The notes under the pieces: model-generated
Databases searched by the model: none
What the model was told of the DNA's origin: nothing
What the model saw: only the letters and a program-made list of their open reading frames with translations
Assembly: GCA_954871525.1 (NCBI GenBank)
Contig: OX940864.1
Coordinates: 13,572,001 to 13,636,000, forward strand
DNA length: 64,000 bases
Direction of reading: 5' to 3'
Origin: Parietaria judaica
Taxonomy: Eukaryota > Streptophyta > Magnoliopsida > Rosales > Urticaceae
In this document: in pieces, positions 13,412 through 25,485 of the stretch
Numbering within the stretch: the first letter of the stretch is position 1
How the letters are laid out: each line of letters opens with the position of its first letter
Translations under genes and position numbers: made by a program

Positions 13412-16400
13412 ATGTTCAAATCGAACTTGCAGGAGCTTTGCCAGAAGCGTTCATGGAGTTTGCCCAAGTACTCCGCCTCCAAGCACGGCGTCGATCACAG
13501 CCCCTCCTTCTCCGCCACCGTCTTCGTCAACCAGCTCTCCTTCCAGACCCCCTCTCTCTTCAAATCCTCCAAGGAGGCCCAGAACGACGCGGCGAGACTC
13601 GCCTTCCACCACTTCACCCTCTCCGACGCGCCTCCGTCTCCCTCCTCCTTCCCTCAGCCCTCGCTCTTCCTATCGCAAGGTACTCACTCACTCACTCGAT
13701 CGACTGTGATTGTGCGATTTCACTGCTTGGCTGAGTGATGATTTGACCTAACAGGATTTCCGACTGTTCCCGCATGCGAAGAGACGCGTCAAGAGGAGCA
13801 GCGAGTTTCGCAGCCTGGCCAGAGCTCGTCGAGTGTTGATCTTCACGTCGATGGAGTTTCGTCTATTGGCCAAGAGACCGGCAAGTTTAAAGGTTAATCT
13901 CTGTGAATGACAAGCTTTTTCTAGTTTATCAATGTGCAGTGAATATTGCTTAGGAGGTGTATGCATGCATTTATTTCAAAATTTTATGGCCTTAATGGAC
14001 ATTTTGAAGAATGTTAGGGCTAGCTTTTTCGAAGGTATTGCAGAGTTTGGTTGTTTTCCGGTTACTAGCAATGAATAAACACGTCATCGCATTGATGGCG
14101 CGTTCTTCACGTTTTGGTTTTCGTTATGCTCTTGGGAAGAAGCCTTTCATAGCTCTCGAAGGATTGGCTAATTTTGGTAGTTTTCCGGTTACTAGGAATA
14201 ATATAATCACGTCATCGCATTGGTTACGTGTTCTTCACGTTTTGATGTTCGTTTTGTTTCAGGGTTTTAATGAAGGGATACTTCATCCGCCTATACTATA
14301 GTGTATTCATTGCCTTTCCCTTATGGGAAAATTTTATTTACTAGCAAAAGTTACTCCCACGATATCCGATTCCGCTCGTTTTGATCTTGTCTTAACTTGC
14401 TAGTTGATGATTTTGGTCAATTTGATCTCGTCTTGTCTTGGTATTTGATGATTCTGCTCAATTTGATCTCGTCTTATCTCGGTATTTGTGTACAGATGTT
14501 CAACATTTGTACAAAAATGAACTGCAAATATATGCTCAGAAAAGAAATCTTCTTTTTCCTGTTTACTTTTATGAGCGGGAAGGCCCACCACATGCAAGTC
14601 GCTTCAAGTGTAAGTTAACATTTGAAGGAAAGACATACGAAAGCACCGAGTTTTTCTCAACACTAAAGGAGGCCGAGCATTCAGCTGCAAAAGTTGCGTT
14701 GACTTCGTTATCACCTGAAGGAGTAGAGAATGTAAGCTTACCTTCTTGAGAATTTTTATGAGGACAATTTCAATGGAGAAATTGATACAAAGCGATAAGT
14801 TTTTAAAATGTGTGATATTAAATTATTTGATATAAGCAAGTTGCTTTATAGGTTATTGTTATTTTGCAGGAGGATTCTGCATTTTACAAAAATCTTTTGC
14901 AAGAACTGGTTCAGAAAACAGGTTTCCGTTTACCGAGATACGACACTCAGAGAAGTGGAGAAGCTTATCCACCAGTGTTTGTTTCAGTTGTGGAGATAAA
15001 AGGAGAAAAGTTCGTCGGAGAAAAAGCCAGCACCAAGAAACAGGCCGAGATTAGTGCTGCAAAGGCTGCATACCATTCGTTAAGAGAGCGTAAGTGTTAG
15101 TTTCTTACATACTCACTAAGTAAATTATTTTCATGCTATGATTCATAATCTCCTTACTTCTATTAGTAAAAAATAAAATCATAATGGAGAGCTCCTATTT
15201 GCTTAATTTATAATCAGAATTCTCTCAGACTTAAAAATTAAACTAATCGACTTACTATTGAAAAATTTAATTTTAGAAAGACGGTTGAGATGATGGAAAA
15301 TTGTAGAAGCAAGTAACAAAGGAAAGCAATTACCAGACAGCTATAGTCTGTACTCTATAGAACTATATCCCGAAACTTAAATAATTAAGAATGGCGTGTC
15401 CCAAAAGGTTCAAGACCTCCACATATCTTTTGCCAAGCTCTCAGAATAGTATGTATGCTTATATTTACTAGCATATTCCATTTCCTCATCCTATTCAGTT
15501 TATCTACTAGCTGTCAACACATTTCTATTGAAGGTTTTTACGGTATTTTGATCAAACAAGCTGTGAGTCACATTCCGGTTTCGTAGAAAATAATTTTTTA
15601 TTCTTGCATTTCAATTTGTTGTTATCTTCATGTGAATTTATCTCCATACGCAGGTAAATCAAGTCAGATAACTCATATATCTACCTCTGCTGAGGAAGAA
15701 CAAAAAGTATATGAGCATTTACCTTCTTCCATGGCGGAAAATAATTCTGCTAATGCTAAGCGTGTCAGGCGCATTGTCACAACGGTTTCAAGACCTAGCT
15801 CAACTTCTATGCAGCAAGTTGAGAATCCCAAGGGTTAGTTATCAAACTTGTTACATTGGGGTTGAGAAATTATACTGGAAACCAGAGAATCCGTTTTTGA
15901 GTCAAAAGCGGTGTAACTGGTTTTTAATCTGTTAAGGTTCTTTTCTCTATATTTTGAATTTAGCTTTAAGAGGTATATTATGAACAGTTGAACATGTTTT
16001 TTTTTATTAGGATTTTTCGAACTATTAAAGTTAATTTGTACATATGTTAGGCTGCCTATGATTTTTTATCGATAATGATTCCTGCCTAGAATTTAGGATT
16101 AGTGTCGTTATTTAATCATTATTTAATTAAGTAATTTAGGATATTTTCAATTGAGTCTGTCGTTTAGATTATTTAATTTTGTGGTAGAACCCAAACAACT
16201 CAACACAAACGCGTGGCTTATGCTATTAACGTGATAACGTAAATTGTTTATTGATCGAAAAGGGAAAAATACATAAACTCCGTCAATTCTTCAAGAGATA
16301 TGACGGCCTCTCTCCAAAAGACGCTCAACAAGACAAGACTCAATCAAATTTGAGAAAACCTAAGCCCCTTGTGCCTATAAATCAGCCACAAACCAAAACG

Positions 16401-17592
16401 GGAAACATCCTTATTTAGATTAAGTAAGACACAATAGGAAATAACACCTAGTAGCATAAACAAGGAAATAAACAAAAATAGAACAGCTATTAATTCCCCT
16501 TCTCTTGTACACGGGGCATATCATTATGTCATTTAAATTCTATTTAGTTTGGTTAGAGGTTTTAGGTAGTCGGGCTCGGTCCGGCCAATTCGTTTGTCAT
16601 TTCCTTGGTCTATCTAAGTGACCACATGTTAACGGAAATTATAGCCAATAACCATTCTTGAACTTAATCTCTTAAAAAAAGGAGATTAGGTTAGTGAGGG
16701 TTGGCTGAAATTCCATGTTCCGTGTTCACCAAAATAATGGCAAATTATTTTGCAGAATCAGCTGATGCTCCATCAGACATTAAACCCGCTGAAATTACCT
16801 CGACTGGTCAGTATTATTTTTCCCTTTGCCTTTCTGGTACTGACCAGTTACCGGTATTCCCTATTTATATATTTTTTCTCTATATTTTTAATTTAGCTTT
16901 AGGGCATATATAATGATTTTAGCATGCCATTTTCTCTATTTTGATTTGGAGTATGAGCAATGGACAGTTGAACATGTTGTTTTGATGTGGATTTTTTTTC
17001 ATTATTAGGCTATCTATGGTTTTTATTAATTTATTTATTGGCAATAAACCGGAATTTATTTCGCAGATGATGTTCAGTTAGGCCGGGAACTTGCAGAACT
17101 TACCTTGACTGGTAAGTGTATTATTTAACTTAGTATGATACAAAACACGTGTAGTAGTTTCGCTAAATTAGTTTATTGGTGACAATTCACCATGATTTTA
17201 CTCAATGGAGCTTCTGTCCTTGTAAACTTTATTTTGTCGCACTTTGCTCCCCGAGTTTTCATTTTGGTGCACTGTATCCAATCTAAATTTTCTCAGCTAT
17301 TATTAATTCAAACAAAGTTTGCGAGATTAGGATCGAATAGTGTCGGTTACCCAAATCATATTCGCTTCCTTGTAATACAGATGCAGCTCCAACCAATATG
17401 GTAAACGGCTCTACACGGGATACATTGAGCTCTAAAACCGATTCACATTCACCTTCAACGTTGCTCAACGATGTGAAGCCATCTCTTCCTTACAAAAAGA
17501 TCGTCGTTTATCCAGCAACGAAGAAAATTCCGGATGGCGCTACTTTGCTTCCAATATCGGACGAAAAATGGGTTGCTTTCTATTCTCACTAG
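13412..17592 (+). CDS. DRB4: DRB4-like protein with three dsRNA-binding domains
   Basis: Plant double-stranded RNA-binding protein, expected to assist a Dicer-like enzyme in small-RNA production or antiviral silencing (family role). Eight exons: 13412-13679, 13755-13892, 14496-14731, 14870-15089, 15654-15833, 16756-16806, 17067-17111, 17381-17592, giving 449 residues with phases consistent. dsRBD1 is at about 2-70 (MFKSNLQELCQKRSW, SSKEAQNDAARLAF). dsRBD2 is at about 139-206 (HLYKNELQIYAQKRN, EREGPPHASRFKC, LKEAEHSAAKVAL). dsRBD3 is at about 218-287 (FYKNLLQELVQKTGF, STKKQAEISAAKAAYHSL). A low-complexity linker leads to a C-terminal motif IPDGATLLPISDEKWVAF that resembles the end of Arabidopsis DRB4, which has only two dsRBDs. 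I chose the ATG at 13412 because dsRBD1 begins there; an in-frame ATG at 13340 would add 24 basic residues. The subfamily label is less certain than the family. Confidence 0.85.
14022..14490 (+). repeat. tandem duplications inside DRB intron 2
   Basis: Two copies of a block of about 108 bp (14022-14129 and 14151-14258, offset 126-128) share the words TTTTCCGGTTACTAG, CACGTCATCGCATTG and TTCTTCACGTTTTG. Further on, near 14362, 14405 and 14447, a unit of about 42 bp is repeated (TCAATTTGATCTCGTCTT). These are local duplications within an intron and are not coding. Confidence 0.7.
16180..16523 (-). mobile_element. probable LTR remnant in DRB intron 5
   Basis: A 344-bp block that starts TGTGGTAGAACCC and ends GGGGCATATCA, so it has TG...CA borders on both strands. 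On the minus strand it carries a TTTATAGGC box mid-way and an AATAAA-type signal further on, as in a plant LTR. I could not find a matching 5-bp duplication at the flanks, so borders and class are tentative. Confidence 0.4.
16545..16715 (+). repeat. dispersed repeat, copy 1 (partner at 27885-28065)
   Basis: A segment of about 170 bp that resembles 27885-28065 in the HOZ-like gene. Shared ordered words include TTTAG..GTTTGG, GGGCTC.GTC.G.CC, TCC.TTGTC, AACCATT..TGAACTTAATCTC and a closing GGTTGGC. Both copies lie in introns. The class is unknown; a fragment of a retroelement is possible. Confidence 0.5.
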
Positions 17593-17768
17593 CCACTGCT
17601 TTCAATTTGGTGGTGCTAATACTATTTTGAGGCCTTTGAGCGTAGGTATGTATTAGAAAAACTTGTGCTAATATTTGTTGTAACATCTATGTTCAGACAT
17701 TGTGTAACTTTTTTTTGGCACAAATGATCTGTGCATAGTAGGAAACTTGTGATTTTGTATTAGAAATA

Positions 17769-18080
17769 TGATGCGGACCCGAGATTTCGATACACGTATC
17801 ATCGGAGAAAAATGACGAAAGGAGCTTCATCAAGTTTCTAGAATCAAGAGCGAGAGCGGGTTATTTTTATTTACGCTTTTTTGTTTAGTCCATTTTAATT
17901 ATTGTCGCGTTTGTCATTTATCGTTTTAGTTATTTTTGGATCTTTCCGAAATTAGAGGTTTCCCGTTTGGGAAGACTTTCCCGAATTGTTATGGCCTATA
18001 TATAGGCGAGTTAATGAATAAAATAATGAGCTTCCAAGTATAATTTTAATCCTTAATCAAGGATTAGGGTTATCGGAAGA

Positions 18081-18115
<35 letters not shown>

Positions 18116-18245
18116 TTCTCTCTATTCTCACGTACAGATTCCAAGACGGCTCGAGGTACTCTTGGGCGAGGAGGAAGGTCATCACGTTCCTCTCCCGCGA
18201 GGAGCTCACCACCGATCACGCGATCCCAAACCCGGGGTCGCATCA
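17769..18245 (+). mobile_element. solo LTR with 5-bp TSD
   Basis: A 477-bp solo long terminal repeat with ends TGATGCGGACCC and GGGGTCGCATCA, flanked by identical AAATA duplications (17764-17768 and 18246-18250). Inside there is a TATA box CCTATATATAGG near 17996, an AATAAA signal near 18018 and a CT run at about 18087-18112, in the order expected for U3, R and U5 on the plus strand. No internal retrotransposon domain remains. It lies between the convergent DRB and RTM2-like genes. Confidence 0.88.
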
Positions 18246-18826
18246 AAATACTTGAAGTTTGTTGAAGAGTATGACAGAGAGTATCGAGAGATTCTGAAAG
18301 AAAGAATTATTGTTGTCTCATTTGGTTGATTTTGGTCAATTAAAAGATTCTGTTCAATTTCAATTATGTTTTGTTTTCTCAGTATTTATGTTCTAGCAAG
18401 GACACGACGACCGCGGATGGTCCAATTCACGGATTAGCCGACGGGCTGCAAGTTAACCGACAGACAGATTATAGGATTTTAAAACCTAATAACTGTTTGT
18501 TCCGATGCGAATTTACAGCTTAATTGACGGGTATTATGTAAAATAAAATTAGTCATTTATAAATAGAATAATTAAGAATTAAAATACTTTTTTATTTTTT
18601 TTATTAAGAAAGATAAAATTATGATATATTATTTAAAGCTAATATTTTTTTTCATGTAAAATTGTTTAGTGGTACCGGTCACCGAAAAAACCAAGGCAAC
18701 CGGCAGGTTTTTTGGTCACTGTGCTCCAGATTTAAAACGTTGAGTTTCTTGAAATGTTTTCACTTACAAGTAGCAGCTTTCTTTTTATTAATTTGACAAC
18801 ATTATTAATAAATTTTGACGAACTGT

Positions 18827-19444
18827 TCAGTATCTAATCGGAGGCGGGGGCTTAGAGCATTTCCACGCGACTATAAAACCTCCGACGACAAGTCCGGCAG
18901 CTAAGCTCAGCGCGACGCACACTGCCATGTTCTTAGCCATTCGAGCGCTCAGCGTCTCGCAGCCACCCGCGCTGCTCTTCTCGTCTCTCTCTTTCTTTGG
19001 GGTTTCGTTCGATTCAGAGGCGCTCGAGAGCATCGTCACATACAGAATGCCGCCGACGAACTTGGCACGTATTTGAGTCGGTTTTAGATCCTTACAAACA
19101 CTGATCTCTCTGCGGAAACGTTTGGTTTTTCCGTCGCCGGTCGACTGCTGCCCGCTGATCGTGAGGATTCCAGTGCTATTTATTTGGACTCTCAACTGAT
19201 CTTTCTTGAATCCTACAAGTACATGGAAAATTTAATTTATTGATTATTTTAACTTGTATTCTTGAGATACAAGGTTCCTAATCCAAATTCAAAACATACA
19301 GAAAATTTAGTGTCACACACACATATATATATATATATTTATTATGTTGATACCTTGGAGATGAACTTCAAGAATGTCACGTCCTTGCTCTCTTTGCCAC
19401 TTGCAAAAGGGTTCGAAGTCCTCGTAAGCTTCCGTGGAACCCAT
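18827..19444 (-). CDS. RTM2-like small heat-shock domain membrane protein
   Basis: Two exons (19444-19354 and 19212-18827) give 158 residues. An HSP20/alpha-crystallin-like domain occupies about residues 8-95 (YEDFEPFCKWQREQGRDILEV, FKKDQLRVQINSTGILTISG, RFRREISV, AKFVGGILYVTM). A polar linker rich in S, E and K follows, then one C-terminal hydrophobic segment at about 130-151 (MAVCVALSLAAGLVVGGFIV) with a short tail. This layout is that of RESTRICTED TEV MOVEMENT 2 and its relatives, non-chaperone HSP20 proteins anchored in membranes; RTM2 itself blocks long-distance spread of a plant virus. Whether this member does so cannot be told. The intron sits at the same place as in family members as I recall them. 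Confidence 0.85.
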
Positions 19445-20425
19445 CGATCGTTTGAATTTCCATTTGAGATCATACAATATATGTTTATATATGCATAAAT
19501 ATATTCCATATTTGTACATGAAGCAAGCAAACATAATATTTGGGTTGTTGATTCTTATAGGTTTCCTCTTGAAATAGTATATTGAATATGATTCCACATG
19601 TGCCTTTATTATTCCAAAATTTATTTCTCACTTTGGCATTTCTTGATGCTCTTTATTATCTTTCTGACTAAATAATTTCTGTCTCTTGCATATAATGATT
19701 GAATATGCTTGAAAAAAATATTCAATTTAATACACGTATACATGTATATACTATAATAAGTTTATTTGTGGCCAAAATACCTTACGTTTTGTGTTTGTAA
19801 ACTTTAATACCAAAAGTTAATTTTAACATAGAATTGTCATTCCTTCCTTCATTAGGTATTCATACTCTACATATAAATCAAGTGTATTTCATATATGGAT
19901 TTTTAAAATTATTTTTTATAAAATTCGTCAATAAATCGTTGATAACCAATTTATCCATCGATAAATAGCAATAACGACTAACCAAATTCTTATTAGTTAT
20001 CCGTTCATAACTTACCAAACGATAAACTAATAAAATCCAACCATCGGCAAAACCAACGAAAATGATAACTTGAACTTTGGTCTCAAACATATCTCATTAA
20101 GTAGGAACCATTCGATCCGATCCGATCCGATCCGATCCAATCCAACGGTGTGTTATTACCCACATCGCTGTTACATACAAAAACCCGTCCCTCACTGCAG
20201 AATTCAAAAGGATTACAAGGAAAACATGCAGTGAGTAGACTAACCTCAGAAGAATCTTTACATTTCATTAAAGCTGTAAAAATACAAAAGGCATGAACAT
20301 CCTAAGGGAAAGAATCAAAGCAATAGGAAAGAATCGAAGATTCACATAATAAAATCACACACCAAGCCATCCAAGAAATATATTTGCAAATAGTAGCTTC
20401 TTCGAGCAGACCGAACGCTTTTCGC
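19445..20425. other. intergenic with hAT fragment and GATCC repeat
   Basis: No gene seen. Near 19915-20065 repeated CGATAA/TTATCG words recall the subterminal region of the hAT element at 41390-42710, but no ends or TSD are visible. At 20114-20138 there is a short pentanucleotide run (GATCC)n. Confidence 0.45.
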
Positions 20426-23400
20426 TTATGCCGCAATTGGAGATTCCTGCATTTCGAAATGCATTATCCCAAAACCACAATTAGCAAATAATTATACGAG
20501 TTTAAAGATCATAAATATAAACACAGATTCATAAACTACAATCGCGCACGAACTATCCGAGAAATTTTTTGGACTACGTTTTAAGATTCGGCCCGCTACA
20601 CAAACAAACAAACCAAGTTTCATACTCTGCTTCAACAAGTATAAAGTCCAGATTTCTTGTAATAAAAAATAAAATATGAACAAACCAAGTACTAAACTCA
20701 GTTTCATATAAAAAATAAAAATGAAAAAGTCAACGTTTCAATTATCATGAACAATTTAAGAACTAAACTCAGCTTTCATAAGAAGTCCCGCATTTCAAAC
20801 ATTAAAAAAAAAAAACACTTCTCCGATATTACATGAATTAGCGATATCGAGTTAACGTTAATTATTTTAATACTTACCTTGGCAGTGATGTTTGAGACAG
20901 CAGTATGGAACTTTTCTCTGGTTTTTGAACCCGCAATTTGACCGGCCTTCGCCACCTTACTGAAGGCCCCATTGAACCATGCTGCTCCAGCTGTTACGTA
21001 TCTGATCAACAACAATAATTTTTGCAAATTTCAGTGCCTTTATGAGTTGTGAATTTTGGGAGACAGTAATTTATATATATTATATGTATAAATGAACAAG
21101 TAAAATCTCCTAATTTATCTAACTACAGACTTGAAAAGAAAAAGATAATTTTGTTATATGCCTGATTGTTTAATACATGCTTGTTTTTACAGCAGAAAAA
21201 GCCTAGAAAGGAATAATAAAGCCAAGAAACTATCTTAAAAGGCAAGTGAATCTCCTATTTTGTCCAAGTAGACACTTGAACAGGAAAATATAATACACTA
21301 AGCCTGATTATTTAATATCTGCTAGTTTTTACTGCAGAAAAAACATAGACAAGCCATGAAAAAAAATCTTACAGGCTAGAATATCTCCAATTTAAACAAC
21401 CAAATACTTGGACAGCACATGATAGTTTTATTATAAGCCTTCTAATTTTGATACCTGCTAGTTTTGACAGCAGATCCGGTGCTGTTAATTTTCCTTTCGG
21501 CGGCAAATATTGCGGCCATAGTTTTATCAGAAACATGAAGTCTCTGATCAACAGACTTCACTTTCTCATTGACAACTGAAATCCCAACTGTCAATTTCTC
21601 TGTAATCCCGACTTTTTTGTCGAAAGAAAGAACCTTTGCAGATGCATTGGCTCTTAGCTGATGCTTTTCGTCAAATGCTTTGGCTTTGTTTATGGCATCT
21701 TGCCTAATAGCAGTGCTTTTTGCAAGCATATTCTGTAGAAATAAAGAAAGTTAGGGAGCAACTTGTAAAAATAACTAAATTATATGTGATTAGTAATTGT
21801 ATAGATAGTTAAGTATGTGAGTTCTTTTTGTACAGAAATTAGGATAAGAAATTATCAAATAAAATATTATGAAATTCCCAAAAACAGTATATTAGTAATA
21901 GCATCGTATACTCAACTAACGTTGTAGATTAGAGGAAAAATAAAACAAAAAATTTGAAAGACTAAAATAACTCCACAATAGTTGAATATTCAAAGATAAG
22001 ACATGAATATTCAAAGAGAACTCAAGGTTTCAAAGGAAATCATAAATATGAACAAAGTCGGAGATGTGAGTGTGTAATTATATCTATATTTAAAGTGAGC
22101 TCATAGGTTAATGATCTCCAACCGCCAAGGCTCAATATTTTTGTAAATCAGGGACGTTGATGATGACTACTTTTATATCATGAAAATTTTGAAGTAAATG
22201 AAATCTTTGATTATGTTACTATAATTTATGCTAATTTCGACAAGTCCCGTAATACGATATGAGTATTACATGTATTTTTTTTTTATTTCTTCGTTTTTTT
22301 AATGATAATATGTATGAAAGTAAATAGTAACACCGTCTATAAATATGATGTCAATATGCTGAGGTTTTTTCTGGAACATAAAGCATTTGTATGACAATGT
22401 ATCTTGTATTAAGAATTACCATCCAAACTAATCGATAGTATGACATTCATTAACAGATAAACAAAAAACTAATGAAATATTTAGTAATGTGATACCTCGA
22501 AAAGGGAAGTAGTTTCTGGAGCAGCAGATGAAGCATTGTCCACGGTTCTTAATTCCTGCGTGAACTCCACTTTAGAATTAAGTTACGATACACGAGCAAA
22601 AAAAGATTCGGAGGTTTATTGAGAAAAATTACCTGTGTTTCGCGTTTCATTACATAATTTTCAACAGGTTTTATGCTCACAATCTGGTCTACTATTGTTG
22701 CACCCTGAGACAGCAAAACAAAAAATTTAGTCTAAATTTCCAACACACTTCTTATAAATCAGAATCATCTTATTTCTAGTGCAAAGTCATGACAGTACCT
22801 CACTACGAATTAACCTTCTTTTTCTTTTCTTTTTTTCCTATCAATACTAACTTATTTAAAAACAAATATATTCACAAAAGAGTAATTGGCAGTAATGCCC
22901 CCATGAACTTTGCATTTAGAGTTTGCTCCCAACTTCAAAATCGTAGCGAATAGCCCGCTAAGCGTTAAAACAAGAAGAAATTTTGAGGATTATTTTTCTC
23001 TTTGACTCATTGATTACTTCACAAAAGTTTCCCACCATCTATTACATTAATCTTATTCCGTACTTAATTGACCAAAACACATTTTAGTAAGTCACGTGTT
23101 GCCCACAAGTCTACATATTTGTGTCATTTTTAACCCGCAGGGGGCAATGTGACACTTCTTAAAAGTATATGAAACATTGCTGCAAAATGATATAGTTCAG
23201 GGGAGACATTTACTGCCAATTACTCTTTACAATGGAAATAAAAGGAAACAAGAAAATCCTATATAGGGAAACAATCAAATCCTAACTTCTAGAAATTAGG
23301 TTTTTACATAATCAGTCTCAAAGCTGAGGGATAAACTCAATTTTTCTCACAAAAACATTGCCAGTATGATCATAATGACTTCCATACCGATAATAACAAC

Positions 23401-23815
23401 GCGATTTCAAGAGCTTTTGGATCCTTGAATGTCACAAATGCTGTTCTTCTTGGAGTTTCATCTTCACTGCAACCAGAATCAGAATCCATAAAATGGGTAA
23501 GTAAATAAATAACAATAAATAAATAAATAAAAAGACTCCATAAATAACAATAACTGAAGCATAAAATCCAGATGAAAATCTCAAAAAATCAAAATTTCCG
23601 CACAGAATCTCACCAGGTGATCTCAACGTGCTCAATCTCTCCGGAAAACGAGAAGAACTCGTGAATTTCGCGCTCAGTCGCTAGATCTGAAACCTGCCTC
23701 ACTTGGACTGTCCTCGTCTGAATTCAAAACGAAAAAATAAAAATAAAAAAATCAATTCAATTCAATGAATCAGTAGAGCAATCGCATGGCGGGAATCGAA
23801 GAAGCGAACCTGCAT
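20426..23815 (-). CDS. BPA1: BPA1-like RRM protein (binding partner of ACD11)
   Basis: Eight exons: 23815-23810, 23717-23614, 23466-23388, 22704-22633, 22555-22496, 21732-21455, 21001-20878, 20446-20426; 247 residues, all phases consistent. Residues 1-85 form an RNA-recognition motif (MQTRTVQVRQVSDLATEREI, FFSFSGEIEHVEI, RRTAFVTFKDPKALEIALLL, SGATIVDQIVSI). The rest is a helical region typical of BPA1 and its homologs (FDEKHQLRANASAKVLSFDKK, TEKLTVGISVVNEKV, VTAGAAWFNGAFSKVAKAG). In Arabidopsis BPA1-type proteins bind the sphingolipid-transfer protein ACD11 and dampen cell death and immunity. The first coding exon is only six bases, ATG CAG; it is required because exon 2 opens with ACG AGG and has no in-frame ATG at its head, and family members begin MQ. 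The C-terminus is shorter than that of Arabidopsis BPA1. Confidence 0.88.
22877..23228. mobile_element. MITE in BPA1 intron 3
   Basis: A 352-bp segment with an inverted repeat of about 19 bp at its ends (AAAGAGTAATTGGCAGTAA), followed by related purine/pyrimidine blocks (CCCCCATGAACTTTGCA against its inverted relative near the right end). No convincing TSD was found, so the superfamily is open. Confidence 0.6.
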
Positions 23816-24060
23816 TTTGAAGAATGGATTTGTGAGAAGAAATTGGGAAAAGCGATTGAAGCGAAGACGGAGATATCAGTCAGAGCCAGCTGAGCCGCCT
23901 CACAACTTGGACTTCACCTTTCTGACTTGTAAAAATTCCATTTTATTTTTTATTTTATTTTCGAAAAATATTAGACATAATAATAATCAAAGATCACGTA
24001 AAGAAGCTTTATAATGATTTATTTGTTTTCGGGAGCTTTTATAATCATAAGAAAAGAAAA

Positions 24061-24211
24061 TTTCATAAAATTAACCCTCAATACATCACAAATTTTAATT
24101 TTGTAGGGGTATTTTGGTACATGAAATTTAAGAAAGTTGTTTTTAGAATTATAAAAATTCGAGGGTTAATAATAAAATTTGTGGTGTATTGAGAGTTATT
24201 TTATGAAGTTT
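24061..24211. mobile_element. short foldback MITE
   Basis: A 151-bp near-palindrome. The left arm (TTCATAAAATTAACCCTCAA, then TACATCACAAATTTTA) is mirrored on the right (TTCATAAAATAACTCTCAAT, then ACACCACAAATTTTAT). The arms are about 45 bp. No clear TSD was found. Confidence 0.6.
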
Positions 24212-24545
24212 CCATATGAAAATAGGTAGCTTTTGGTTAGCATGGTTTGGGTCGGGTCCTCGGGATTTAGATTTAGCAATTTAATTTGGGTTTTGATACA
24301 TCGTTTAGTTAAATATTTGGTAACAAGCGGTTGGTTTAAGGTTAAAAAAATAATAATAATAAAAAAAAAACTTAATCAATCACAATTTTTATGATTGAAA
24401 TTGAAATCATGTTGGATTTGGAAGAAACATTATGCTTCAAAAATTATATATGTCTATATTAATAATCTATGTTAATTAATATATGATAATAATTTAAGTA
24501 TAATGATATATTATTATTAAAATAATAATAACATTTCTAATAAAA

Positions 24546-24587
<42 letters not shown>
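24546..24587. repeat. (ATT)n microsatellite
   Basis: About 14 copies of a TTA/ATT trinucleotide in intergenic DNA. Confidence 0.9.
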
Positions 24588-24589
<2 letters not shown>

Positions 24590-25344
24590 TAACTCAAATA
24601 ATACAGTAAGTAGGTAACATACATAATTTTAATAATTTAGTTGAGTTAATATAATAGTAATAAACTAATAATATTTTATGAGAAAGAATATTATAATAGT
24701 TTTAAATTATAAGCAAGTCAGAGATGGTTTGTTTGTACTCTCTTTGTTTAAACAATTTCGGATTTGTATATTCGATTCTTATTGGCTGAGTTGGCATCAG
24801 TCATTGGCTTCTTGAAATCAAATAAGGCTTTTTTTTTTTTTTTCAAATAAAAACGTTGAGTTCTTTTTTCTTAGCAGTATTATTCTTTTCTGAATGAATA
24901 AGCAAGTGCAACATAAGAAATATTGAAATATACACATATTCAGCAATTGCTTATGATCATTTGCAAAGCTTTTGAATCTCTTCTATATTTAATATTGTGT
25001 GAATAACTTTAAGGGAACATAATGAGTGCTTTAACAATAAGTTTAATTCACATGCATGAGCTTTGATCTTCCTTTTTATGGGTCAATCAAACTTGAGGCT
25101 AAAGTTCACTCCTTTGATTTGATTTGCTTTGCTTTGCTTCAAATATGTCCATTTGTATTTAATCCAACTTTAAGGGCGATTTATTGAAGAACCCAACATT
25201 GAACCACTTATATTTAATGACCAAGTTCACTCATTTATTTACAAGTTAATGACATAATACACTCCTTTCTAATATTTCACTTGTAATGCTAGTTGAATTG
25301 AAGAGTATTAAATATATAGCCCTTTAAAAAAAAAATTAGTATAA

Positions 25345-25485
25345 GATTTAAATGAGTGTTCTCTTTTACATATATGTAAATTTAACAAATAATGTCACTT
25401 GTTCTTATACTGATTTTATTTAATAATGCGAGAGTGCATTGTAACCTTGGTCGAGAGTGTCACTCTATTGGAAAAAAAAAAATGG
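25345..25485 (+). repeat. dispersed repeat, copy 1 (partner at 40990-41125)
   Basis: Resembles 40990-41125 over about 135 bp. Shared words include TGTCACTTGTTCTTA, GAGTGCATTGTAACCTTGG and an A-run before ATGG. Both copies have the same orientation and end with the A-run, which hints at a retroposed sequence, but no promoter boxes are visible. Confidence 0.55.
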
